A DNA stretch of 64,000 nucleotides, taken from positions 41,704,407 through 41,768,406 of the forward strand of contig NC_084463.1 in assembly GCF_027409185.1 (NCBI RefSeq), read 5' to 3'. The translations under genes and the position numbers were made by a program. Below are positions 13,017 to 24,413 of this stretch, in pieces. The notes beneath the pieces were generated by a model. The model saw only the letters and a list, made by a program, of their open reading frames with translations, ran no database searches and was not told the origin of the DNA. Source of the stretch: Cynocephalus volans. Taxonomy: Eukaryota > Chordata > Mammalia > Dermoptera > Cynocephalidae. Positions within the stretch are counted from its first letter, which is position 1; each line of letters starts with the position of its first letter.

Positions 13017-14237
13017 AGAAGTTACCAGTTTTAACACAGGAGGACTTTTTTTTTTTTTTAACCATGTGGATTTTTCTCACCAATACATTTGCTGTGGTGA
13101 TTTGGGATGTGATGATCTAGGAACTTTTTATCATGCGTGAAATCTCTGAAGTGATATTTGAACTTCTTGCCTTTCCTATTATTATTACCCCTTTTCCTCT
13201 GTGACTTTGTACTGGGACACATTTATGTTATGGTGATTGTCTCATGGTATTTAAAAATCTTTATGTGAGCCATATTGATTAGAAGATAAAAAATATGTAA
13301 GCACTAGTCCCCGAACATCATTTGGCCAGAACTAGGCTAGAATTTCTATCACTGTTAATCAAAATGATGATGATAATGATGATGACTACTATGATGATTT
13401 TCTGTGCCAAGGAATAGTGTAAATGTCATCCTGAGGTACACATATAAACATTAAATAAACTTTTAAAGCACTTTAATGCATCACTTTGCAATTTTTTTTC
13501 AATTCACCAAAACTATTCCAGATAACAGTTATCAGTTTTTGATTCTACCCAGGCATACTTCAAATAGTACAAAGATGCTTCTTTGGACATGCTACATAAG
13601 TCAGACTTTTCACTTTATTCAGTAAAGCCATTTCTTTGATTATTCCAATTAGGTATTATGATGCCAATTTGTACATGTTTTTGTTCGGAGCCTATGCTTG
13701 CAGTGGTCAGAAGTTTGATGAAAAATCAAGGTTGAAAGACAAAAAAGTAACACTGTTAACATCCGTTCCTATATATATTTCAAATTAAAATGCCAATGAT
13801 GGAGAAGCTCAAATGCAAAAGGCTGGCTGCATATTACGTTCACGTAACCGTGCATTAACAATGGAATTGCTAAGCAGCACCTGAGGGAATGTGGCCAACC
13901 TCATAGTTCATAAGCCATTGGGTCTCCAGTACAGGGTATTCTCAAACTATCAATTCTGTAAGCCTTTGTCCCTTTTTTAAATAGCGGAAAATTTGGGGGC
14001 CTTGATGATTGTTGATAAAGGGAGAAATTCAGAAAGATTAGAATATACATTTCTGTCAGTACAAACTTATTTTGCTGTTGTTTAAAGCACACAAAATTTG
14101 GAATGTGTGTGCCATCGAGTTTTGCTAAATTGAAGAAAAATATGCCATTTTGTCATCAGAACATCAGCAGAGTAAATCCCAAATCCAAAGGGATTACTGG
14201 TCTATGCCCTTCCTGACCATTCTATGGTGTAGCACAG

Positions 14238-14580
14238 GAGAAAGCAAACTATATGGTTCTCCAGCCAAATCCAGCCTCTTCCTGCTTTTCTGCAGGCTGT
14301 GAGCTCAGTATTCATTTTATATTTTTAAACTTTTGAAAAATATTAAAAGAAAAATAATATTTCATGATGCATGAAAACTACAAAAAACTTAAATTTGAAT
14401 GTCCTTAAATGAAGTTTTATTGGAACACAGCCTTGCTCATTCATTTATGTATCGTCTTTGTCTGCTGTAGCATTACAATGTCAGGGTCGAGTAGGTGTAA
14501 CAGATAAGGTATGGCATGCAAAGCTGAAAATATTTACTAACTGCCTCTTTACAGAAAAATTTGCTAACACCTGATTTAGC
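14238..14580. mobile_element. hAT-Charlie-like nonautonomous DNA transposon remnant
   Basis: The conserved internal segment GTTTTATTGGAACACAGCC, followed by a GTATCGTCTTTGTCTGCT segment and the end AAAATTTGCTAACACCTGATTTA, matches a widespread mammalian hAT element whose ends read like CAGGNGTCGGCAAAC. The left end near 14,238 is decayed. Exact family not assigned. Confidence 0.55.
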
Positions 14581-15974
14581 AGATGTATCTACCTGTGAAC
14601 AGAGGTGAGTAAGGGGAGATTTTTTCCCCTCTCTTCCCATTGAAATGTGGACTATGTGCTTGTGCTGATACGGATCTCATGGTCATTGTTAGAAAAATAG
14701 AATAATTTAATCAGACCCCTTTGCCTTAGGTCCGGTTGGGAGTGGTGTGGCACATTCTTTGTAAATAAGTTGTGTGTGGGTGGAGTTAGTGCACATGTGT
14801 GGTGCAGCAAACTTGGCTGGGGAGTGCCTCAAGCATCCACCCCCTGTACGGCCATGCTCTCAGATCTACAGCTTCCAAAGACCTGTTTGCCAGTTACCTA
14901 GCTCATAGGCCTGTGTGTGAGGGGTCTGGTGACCCAGCCTGGCATGTGAAGGGTTTGTAACACAGTCTATGGATGGGCTTGAGGGGTCTGTGAGCTGCAG
15001 ACCCAACCCTAGCCCAACAATTGGTCCAGTCGGCAAGATTATGGGCAGGTAAAAGAGCGTGACAGTCACTTTTTTGTAATTCTTCAAATCCCGTCTTTGA
15101 CTTTCCCAGTGTGCCCCCTATTTACTCTTAAGTCTTTGCAGCATAAACAGTAAGGTGTTAAATGAGGATAGTGCAACCAACCAGTGGTCCTTTGCAGGAC
15201 AGAAAGAGTCACCTCTAAGATTACTGAGCTATTAGGAGGGCTAGCATTCCAAGTCCTTATAACATGCACACCGCTATTCCTGTTCTCTGTAGTTACAGTA
15301 TTAATTTAGGGATGATGACAGGAAAGTGGTCTCTCTTTTTCTGTTAATTTCTTGGAGGAAGTTCTGTTCAGAATGAATAGTCTGGAAATGTGTAATAAAG
15401 TTACCTATCAAGACCACTTTTACAGAGACATTTCAATGTGATAATAAGAATAAAAGAACATGAAGTGACATTGAGGGTGTCTTCTTTTATAACAGCTCTT
15501 GGTCTTGACTGTTAAACACACTGTAAAATGACTTCTATACATTTATGGATTGAAATGGTTCTGCTGAATTTTTAAGTGTTAACATTGTTCAAACTTCCAT
15601 TACTAACACCTCTCACGTGGTACGAAATAGTCTCATATTTGACATTTTGATCGTACTAACCTGGAACATTTTATACTAAAGGTCTCTTTTCATGTGATAG
15701 GAACGCTCTGCTTATTCTGATTTTAGCAGTTTTCCATGGGAAGCCAATACATTATGTTTGCACATCTTACCTCATGCATTCTCTAAATTGATCGTCATAG
15801 AAGATATTTTGTAGAGATAGAGAAAGCTTAAATGTTTTGTTCATCAGGTTGGCCTTGGTGGGAAAGAAGGATTTTTTTTTCCCTTCAACTTCTTTCCTTT
15901 TGATATTTGCTTGTTTGCTTTTCCTTAAAGCTACTGTTGTTCACATACAGTCCATAAACCGCACCTTATTTTTT

Positions 15975-16300
15975 TACAACAGCTTTATTGAGGTATTATT
16001 TACGTGCCGCACAATTCATCCATTTAAAGTGTACAATTCAATGGCTTTTAGTATATTCACAGAGTTGTGCAACCAGCACCACAAGCACTTTTACATCATT
16101 CTTATTACCCCGAAAAGAAAGCCTGTACCCAATGAATGCACCTCCCAATCCCGAACCCCGCCTGTTCCCCAGCCCCTGGCAACAACTAATCTACTTTGTG
16201 TCTATGGCTTTGCATATTCTGGACATTTCATATAAAGAGGATCATACCATATTTGTTCCATTCTGACTGGCTTCTTTCACTTAGCATAATGTTTTCAAGG
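15975..16300 (-). repeat. Ancient L1 3' region fragment (antisense)
   Basis: The plus strand reads as the familiar antisense L1 tail: CAGCTTTATTGAGGTATTATT, then TTTAAAGTGTACAATTCAATGG, then the CAACCAGCACCAC and CATTTCATATAAAGAGGATCATACC segments. Old and 5'-truncated. Confidence 0.75.
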
Positions 16301-16666
16301 TATTGCACTTGATTCTTCAGTCCTTTGCTTGTTATTTCTTTCTTATAAATACCAAATTTTAAAAAAACCTAATAAATATGTGCACAGAAATATTTAACTT
16401 ATTTAGGCATGCCAGCTCTATCACATCCATCTTTGCAGCCACCACAGCAACTAGCAGTGCTAAACCATATTTTGGGTGTTTTACACGTGCTTGTCAGGTA
16501 CAAGAATGCCTGAATGCTAATGCTAATGCTAGGTACTTGGTCCTTAAAATCTCCCACAGTACAGCTGAAGGCACATCTGAAAGAAAAGCTGGCTCTTTAA
16601 TAGGATAGGTCCGGAGTTGTGCTTTAGAAATCATAATGTGGACACCATCGATTTCTTAGAAGTTAG

Positions 16667-16667
<1 letters not shown>

Positions 16668-16700
<33 letters not shown>

Positions 16701-16785
16701 GTCTTCATCTTCTCCAGGTGTTTAGAGAGCCTGCTGCTGCTGCTGCTGCTGCTGCTGCGTCTTCATCTCCAGGTGTTTAGAGAGC
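16668..16785 (+). repeat. Duplicated (CTG)n block: 11 and 9 triplets
   Basis: Two pure TGC/CTG runs occupy 16,668-16,700 (11 triplets) and 16,732-16,758 (9 triplets). Each is followed by the same unique flank (GTCTTCATCT...CCAGGTG then TTTAGAGAGC). The two flank copies differ only by one TCT triplet. The whole is thus a tandem duplication of a ~55-64 bp unit that itself contains an expandable triplet. Translation gives only Cys, Leu or Ala runs with no protein context, so I treat it as non-coding. Confidence 0.9.
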
Positions 16786-16859
16786 AGGGAGCTCCTTGTG
16801 CTCTTTTGGGCTCTCATTGGTTACCCAGGTTGGCTCTATCAGCAACTTTTTAAAATATT

Positions 16860-19190
16860 ACTGTTGCTGAAATAGGAGCTTTTGGTAGATGGATAAATTG
16901 AGGTTTGTAAATATTTTGCTTACTTCTTCCCAGAGTTTTGCAGAAGAGAATAAAGTGTTGCTTTGTTTTAAGTTAGACCTTCATGAAGTTTAGGCTTGTT
17001 TTAACAAGGTTGATATTGGTTGAAGATAACCGGAGCCAAGACTTTCATCTTGAAGGATGCGGAGTGCTCACTCCACCTTTTAAGTATAACCCAGAAAAAG
17101 AGTTATTAAAGAATGGTTCTCTAATTAATGTATTATGCAAATGAGAGGGGTTCCAATTTGGACCTACCTGGGGCTTCCTTTGCTTCTTCCCTCCCCTTCT
17201 TGTTGCTTCTGTGGAAGGCCTGTGGAAGCCTGTGTAGTGTTCTAATTGTTATTAAATCTAGGCAAATCCTGTCTGTGAGACAGGAGGTGAACTTACTGGA
17301 TAGAAGGGGAGCATCGCCTTTCATTTTCATTTCAAGACTTCTCCCCCATTATCACAGAGGATGGAAAGTCTGCTAAATTATGTGCTAGCCAATTGCTTCC
17401 TCAGTTGAAGACCTAAATGAGTTTTAAAATAAAATGCATATCTTCAAGGGCTAAGTAGCCAACTCACAATAGGCAATTGAGATAGGAAAGACTAATTTAG
17501 GAAAAGTTGTTCTGTCCTGCCCCCCTTCCTTCCTCCTTTCAATTCCTTCTTTTCCCCCTTTCGTTTAACCATTTTAAATATGATGGGGTTGTGCCTGTGA
17601 GCTTTGCTGGTGATTAAAATAATTATGTATATGTTTAACACAGTCCTGAATTACTAGGTGATCATCTTAGGCACTCAAAAGTATAAGAGCCCTTGAAAGC
17701 AACATCCAAACATAGATATTCCATAGCATGTCTTACAATCTAAATATTGCTTTTAGTGTAATCGAAGCAGCAAGAGTAGTCACAGTGGTTGATGGACTAT
17801 TTTTCAAATTGATTTCAAAAATGTATTTAAGGGGATGATCTTCTAGTCTAGATTACCTATTGATTTTTAATATGAAAAGCTCATTATGTAAGCAGTAACT
17901 GCGTATAAAAAACCTAGCAAACTTTTGCATAAATCTTTGAATTGAATTTCCAGAGCCTGTGGTTCTATTTTTTTAATTAAATCTGTTTCTTTTTTTAGGT
18001 GTTACTGTGTAATTTGCATGTTGTGAAGGGGCCCTGTCCCAGATAAAGTGCCATTGATCCTTATTAAACCTCACCTCTGGGCTTGCTTAAAACTAACTGG
18101 AAAAATTAAAGTGTTTTCATGCTTGTATGATAGGATTATGGAAAAAATAATAAAAGTAATTTCCAGGAGAGAATTTATAACATGAGATTTTTTTTTCTTC
18201 AATTTGATAATTAATAGTGAAATTATATCACATATATAAATCATATTTTACTCTATAAACTGAAATGGCAATTAAGAAAGATAATATATACTTGTAAAAC
18301 CATCATGTTACGTGCAGATAATCTTCTGACACTTTAATTTTTTAATTGTAGATGGAAAGGATTATGAATTCAAGTCAAACACGTTAAATGGTGGGATTCA
18401 TTTGAGAAATCTGATACTTTTACTATGTACTATATTAGTATGTTTTAAATATCAGTGTGAGGAAGTATAAAAGATATGGAAAAAGATATTCTGGTTATAT
18501 TCGTGCTAAAATGTATATATTAGAATTAGGGGAAAGAAAAATATAAAAGCTGCAATAGGTTTTTCTATTTTTTAATACCTAACATTTGTTATTTTAAAAG
18601 CAATAAAATCCCCTATAGAAATATTCAAAATCAATAACACAAAATATGGAATATGTTAACTGAGTTATAAAAATGTTTGTAGTATAGCACAAAATGAAAA
18701 ACAGCAAGTTATGTATGGTTTAAAGTGTAATCAATTTTGAGGTTGCATACACGGATATAAATGATAAACACAAGTAGCATTTTTAGTAAAGACTTAGGAA
18801 ATACTGTATTTATGGCCTATTCCATTCTTTTTATAGCTCATTAATGTAGAAGACAAGCACAGTGTATCCATCTTCTCAGACAGCTTAAAATTCCCTTAAA
18901 TGATATTTTTAAATGGAAATACTGAGCTCATTTGATCTGTTTCTTCTTTAAGCACGTGTTAGATTGAATGGGTATGTACACCACACCGGGGTTCCTTTTC
19001 AGACTCTGGAAAGAAAAAGTGATGATAATGTCGTATTTATTGCCTTCCCTCCACACAACAGGGCCAAATCTAACACTTTTACAAATGGCTTGGCAGCATC
19101 CCCCTCCTCTCACAAGGTTCCACCCTCACACCCCATGCCCCCTACTGTGAAAATAAACAAATTTTCTTCCTTTGGTTCCTAAAGGAGGAC
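16860..19190. other. Non-coding DNA, nothing recognised
   Basis: AT-rich sequence without a visible gene. The stretch from about 17,980 to 18,180 is complex and repeat-free but I can assign nothing to it. It ends against the CpG island at 19.2 kb. Confidence 0.45.
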
Positions 19191-19194
19191 CACA

Positions 19195-19840
19195 GACTCT
19201 TGAGGGAAATGTAGTCTCTTCTAATGAGTCACTAGCACAGACCTGTGGCAATTGATTTTCGTGTTCCTTCTGCGCATCTGCCGCTCCGCTCACTCCCGCC
19301 ATCTGGAAAAGGTAGTTTCCCCTGCAATGACGTCACCCTGGCAGGACTATGGGAAAAGCTTTTCCGGATTTTTCTGCGCATGTGCGGCTCCGCCCAGTCC
19401 ACCATCTTTTGTCTGGAACTGGCACCCTGCTGCTGTGTCTGCGCTGCTTTTCAGATCCCGGGGTTGGATTGTGCGTCCGTCCCTGAAGATGGGTGCCGGA
19501 GTGAAAGAGGAGCCTCGAGGGCCCTGGGGGGCGGGGCGGGTGTCCCGGCACTTGTTTGGCAGAAGCGCTGCGGGCGGCGGGCGGGCGGGGCCTGGCATGC
19601 GACGCGAGCGCGGACCTGGGCCAGCCGGCGAAGGGGCGCCCGGGCTGCGCTTTCCATGACGGCTCCGTCAGAAGACGGCGCTGCCGGAAGGCGGGCGTGC
19701 GCTGCCGGGTGTGCAGAAGCCGGTTCCAGATGCCCCAGAACGGGGGCTCAGGTCCAACGTGGCCCTGGGAACGTGGGTGGGGGTGTCTGAAGACAGCCAG
19801 CCGGGGAGGTGTGCGTGAGGCCACATTCCAGCTCCGCCGT
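19195..19840. promoter_or_regulatory. CpG-island promoter with ZNF143, NRF1 and CRE-type motifs
   Basis: CpG density jumps relative to both flanks, especially 19,440-19,720. The left part holds promoter-type motifs: GGGAAATGTAGT (19,204-19,215), one mismatch from the ZNF143 site in reverse; TGCGCATCTGC (19,271-19,281) and TGCGCATGTGC (19,375-19,385), NRF1-like; and a perfect palindromic CRE TGACGTCA (19,328-19,335). CCATCT words near 19,299 and 19,402 are YY1-like. A constitutive, TATA-less promoter is the natural reading. The transcribed direction is not evident. The KRAB zinc-finger pseudogene starting at 42.9 kb on the plus strand is one possible partner, since such genes often have distant CpG-island first exons. 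A lncRNA or a neighbouring gene outside the window are equally possible. Confidence 0.65.
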
Positions 19841-19849
19841 CCAGTATCC

Positions 19850-21360
19850 ATCTGGAACATGAGTGTGTTGATGTTTATATAATGCCTCCAAATTCCCAGA
19901 TAAATAATTGTGAGGTGTCTGCCGACTGTTATTCTGTGGCAGTTGTGTTTGTGGGGTGTCTTGGTGTCACTGTGTAGTCTGCCTAACATTCCTGGTCTGA
20001 GTTTACAGAAGTTTATACAAGACCTAATTTCCAGGGACAGTGACTTCTGTGAGGGAAATTGGGGTATTGGCTGATAGTGCCAGTTTCTTTGGAGTAAAGA
20101 AGGTGTGACAGAGTTTGAGGGAGGACACCTTATGAATAGGAATCCAAACTGAAGAAACACTCCTCTGGCTTGATCCTTCTCAGTAGTGCTACAGACAGAG
20201 GCAAAAGAGTCCCAGAAAGGTGAAGGTCCTAGCTTTGTGCAGCCCAAGCAATTATTGATCCTACTGCCTGGAGTGCACAGGAGTTGGTTGTTAATACATC
20301 ATTTGATCACTGTCACAGACTGGGTGGTACTGGAAGGTTTGGACAACTTTCAGAAGGGAGAGGTGAGCTTGACTGAGAAAATAAGGCTGGGGCCTGGCCT
20401 AGGAAATGTTACTTATTAAAGGGGGCTTGAATGTGTGGTCTGGGGTGGAGGAATAACCTGGCATAGCTGAGAGGATCTCTCTCCAGTACTCTCTGAACAC
20501 ATTTCCATTCCTTCAGTCTTCCCTCAATGTTCCCAGTGTCTGAGCTCTCCAACCTAGTCTATCACCAGATTTGGCATCTGGAGATATGCTGAAGCTCCTG
20601 CTATCCCAATAGATCTTCCTGGTAGTTCAGGAAGGGTTTGCCAAGGTATTTCTACTTTATAAGAAAGATTGGGGGGAGAAATGAATCTGAGGAGATGTGA
20701 CTTGCCGAGGGTCACCTAATTTGTTGGTGTTAGACATCCAGACTTTTGGGCTATTTTTTTTATTTTGCCATTTTCCACACTTAAGTCAAAAACAAGTGTT
20801 TGTTTACTTTTGAGATTACTTTTGTGACATTGAAGTCAACTTAGATCAATTACTGCTTTAACATACCTTGCCTTACACATTTCCATTTTTCCCCCCAGCA
20901 CTTCCTGTGGGTTTTGTAACCTCAGAGGGGAAATAACACAAATGTTTTCCAACAAATGTCAGTATTCTGTTCTTAAACATGAATTCTGCAGGAATATAAT
21001 GGGATCCTATTTAACATTATTTAAAACGGGAAAATTAGACTGCACACTTTTACTAATAAACTAATGTCTTAAAATGTCATTAAAATACAGTGGATTACTT
21101 GCAGACTTTTTTTATGATGTAAAACGACAAAAAGAAAACTTACAGCATAGTTTACTGATGTGCAAACAACTGCTTTTCATGATTCTCATGGCTTCTGATG
21201 GCAGCAGTAACCTCACTGAAGTCCATTTAGTTGTCATTCGTTGTGATTGTTAAATTATCTGTGTGTGGTTTTGAGGTTATATTGGTTTTATTTGATATGT
21301 AATTTAAGACCTTTTCTCCCACATGAGTTCTGGAGGCTTGTACATATCTGTTGCTTTGCC
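19850..21360. other. Non-coding DNA downstream of the CpG island
   Basis: No exon that I can defend. The stretch 20,100-20,420 is GC-richer and could hold transcribed non-coding sequence, but I see no conserved domain or convincing splice pair. Confidence 0.4.
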
Positions 21361-22200
21361 TCCCATGGATCTGTCACCCTTTTTCCCCTGGGTGACAGAG
21401 CCACCAAAGATTACTCAAAGTCCATCTCTTCTGAGCAGTGAGATGCCCCCAAAAGGGGTTAATCTCCCTGAACCCTCAAGAGTGAGGCATTCCTTCCATT
21501 TGGGAAATTAACCACAAATTGGGGTTCTCTTCAAGCATTTATTCTCCAGACCAGGAATTTACAGGAAGAGAACATAGGTGAGGTTTTTGCTAAGTACAGT
21601 TTAACAAGTTTAACAATAGAAGCTGGTAACATACAGTTAAGTCGATCCACTAACAAAAACTTGATTTTAGCAAATGTTCTCTTCTTACAGCAATTTCCCA
21701 ATATCTTTACATATCAATCAGTAACCTGTCTGTCTTTGAGCCAGCAACCTCACTGTGTTACAATTCTTTATCTTACAACAGAGACTTTATAGCTGGGGGA
21801 AAATTTCCTGTCCTTTGCAAGGTCAGTATTTGAAACTGCAAGGCTTTGGAAAACCAGGCCCTGTGAAGTACATTTGCTTTATGCATACTCTACACATATC
21901 AGTTAACATTTACTAAGTAAGGAACTAACCAAAATTCAATTACTTAAAACACACACACACACACAAAGCAAACAAAAAACAACCATTTTCTTTGCTTGAA
22001 GTTCTGTGAATCCACATGTTGGGGTGTGCTCAGCTGGGCAGTTCTCATGCTAGTGTTCCCTGGATTACAAGTTCAGTTTTACTCTCCTGGTGCCTTGGCT
22101 GAGGCTAGTTGGTTCAAGATGGCTTCATTCACTTGTCCTGTGGTTTGTGCTAACCTTTGGCTAGGCCCTGTATCTCCAACAGATTAGCCCCAGGCTTCTT
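21360..22200. repeat. Old LTR-like sequence, family not assigned
   Basis: The stretch 21,990-22,190 (GTGCTCAGCTGGGCAGTTCTC, TTGGTTCAAGATGGCTTCA) belongs to the same widespread ancient family as segments near 31.6, 32.8 and 58.5 kb. The 21,360-21,950 part has an LTR-like look but I cannot name it. A short CA repeat lies at about 21,949-21,966. Confidence 0.4.
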
Positions 22201-22595
22201 TACTGTATGACTGTGTTTAAGAGGCAGGCATCAGTGTGAAGAACTTTTCAAACTGTGTGTGCGTGTCCAGTGCTTGGGTCCCAAAGAAACATTACTGGAT
22301 GTGTGGGCCACAAGAAATATACATTATGTACTTTTTTTTCTCCCTTGATAATTGTGGGCAAAAAATATTGAGTTGCAAGATGCAAAACTTTGTGATGTAT
22401 AGATATATGAAAGCAAGATGTGTTGTACTGGGAACATTCATGTGGAGTCCTGCGTGGGATCCCTGTATTAGTAGGGAAATAATTCAGCCTAAGTATATTT
22501 TTATAAAATTAATTTTAATGAGGACATGTTTTTTTCTTTGATTTAAATCGTAACTTTACGTAAAATTCATTGTTGCTGAAGCAGTAGGTTATGTA

Positions 22596-22678
22596 CAAGG
22601 GGTCATCAAAAAGTTCATGGAAGGATTTGTATTATCTCATAATTCAGTTTTCCACAGATTTTTGAAGTACCCTCATGT
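22596..22678. mobile_element. Mariner-type MITE (~80 bp)
   Basis: A short element whose two ends are inverted: GGGTCATCAAAAAGTTCATGG on the left and TTTTTGAAGTACCC on the right. This is the end pattern of mariner-type miniature elements in mammals. The length of about 80 bp fits. The right boundary is approximate. Confidence 0.5.
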
Positions 22679-22679
22679 T

Positions 22680-24130
22680 TTCATTAACCCAAAAACAAAT
22701 TGTCTACTTTCTAGGAAAGGCTTTTTTCTTTCTATTTTTGACGGTTTTAGACAGGAGAATCTGGGATCTAGCCACACCAGTTCTCTCTTGAATCCATTCC
22801 ATTTTCCTTCTCTTTCAGCTGTGGTTCCAGAGTTTTCTATGCATTTCCAAGAGTGACAAAAAATGAATAAATCTTGGGTAAGTTGTTTGTTTATTCTTTG
22901 TTTTACATTGTATTTTATAAGCATTATGGAGTTCATGAAGAATTAAAATGCAAAACTTTAAGTAAAACTCAGCTTGAAGAAAATGTACATACATAAGGTA
23001 AAGTTAGCATGTAGATATGGCAGGCTCTAAGACCGTATAGTTGTCTAAGTTGAACACAGATTTGTCCCTGGTACTTCTGATGTCATGGCAAAAAAGGCAG
23101 TTTCTCTTGTTCCATGGCTGATGTGGAATTGAGAAGAGAGTATGCCAAATTCTCATGGTACATCAAGACTTGCTGATGCCACAATCTGACAAACCTTAAG
23201 TTTTTCATCAATCTGAAAAAATAACGCTGAGTTTCCTGCAGTGGAAATGGTTACTTAGTGCTAAAACACTTAATAGGTGTGGGGGGATTTTTGATTGTTT
23301 TGGGGGCTTTTTGTGAGTCTCTGTTATAGTGTGGTTCTAGACAGCTTTTAGAAGGCCGTACTTGATTCATGGATAAAATGTGGATTGTCTGGAGGTTTGA
23401 GTCAATTGTAGGTCCTTAAATAACTCTGTTTCTCTCAGTTCATCCGTATGTGCAGGTGTGCAGCATACTATTAAGAGTTATTTTTTCTGGCAAATATTCC
23501 CACTTGAACCCACTCAATCTAGTCTTATTTCAGTTCTTCAAAAGTTCACCAATAACCTAAATTATAGTCTCATTCTGTAGTCTTTGCCTTATTTGAATCT
23601 TCTGCCATACTTGAAACTACTGTTCATGATCTTCTGGAAATTCTTCAGTGTTACTTTTTGTCATGACCTCACTGGTGGTTTTTTCTCTGAATTGTTCAAC
23701 TTTCTTCTCTTTAATGTACCTCATCCAAGTGCTTCATCCTGGGCCCTGTTCTTCTGTCTGCAATTTTTTTCCCTCTGATTTGGTCCTCTGTAGTTTGTAC
23801 TCATATTTCTCACCGGCTTGTTCCTCTTTTCCAACCTTTCAATCATAGGTTGATGTCTCTATGGAATGCTTCTTTGTAGCTCTCCAAAATGAACCTCAAG
23901 CTCAAGAAATTCAAAACAAAAACCAAACCTGCTCTCTCGTCTTACATATGGCATCACTGCCATCTAACTAGTGACCCAAACCTCCAAACTGGGATTTCTT
24001 CTGGACTCCTCTCTCTCAGGTCCAGTCTCAAGTGGTGTCAACTCACTGCTTTTGTTTGTTTGCTCTTTTTATTTTATTCTGATGTCTGTATACAGTGTCA
24101 CTATAGGGGCTGTTGGTACTTGCAAGCACA
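22680..24130. other. Non-coding DNA, nothing recognised
   Basis: No gene seen. The T/C-rich open frames at 23.6-24.2 kb have no domain. Confidence 0.45.
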
Positions 24131-24413
24131 CACAGTAACTGTTTTTTTTGTTTGTTTTTTTTTTTGCACCGCAATTTATTTTTTATTTTTATTTTTATTT
24201 TTTTTAAATTTTATTTTGTCGATATACATTGTAGCTGATTAATGCTCCCCATCACCAAAACCTCCCTCCCTTCTCCCTCCCCCCCCCAACAATGTCCTTT
24301 CTGTTTGTTTGTTGTATCAACTTCAAATAATTGTGGTTGTTAAATCTTCTCCTCCCCCCCCCCCGGTTTCTGTGTGTATGTGTGTATGTGTGTGTGAATT
24401 TATATATTAATTT

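Larger units (their letters stand above)
13033..16660. other. Non-coding DNA with hAT and L1 remnants
   Basis: No exon seen. It contains a GATGAT-type microsatellite patch at 13,362-13,398, a hAT-type element at 14,238-14,580 and an antisense L1 3' segment at 15,975-16,300 (both listed). The rest is unassigned. Confidence 0.5.

Noticed and set aside
16617..16853. Poly-Cys/poly-Leu frame across the CTG repeats
   Set aside because: The homopolymer reading follows from the triplet repeat; there is no exon context or conserved flank.
19333..20247. 304-codon open frame on the minus strand over the CpG island
   Set aside because: High GC removes stop codons in this stretch; the translation has no domain, runs into AT-rich sequence without codon bias, and overlaps other long frames on the plus strand.
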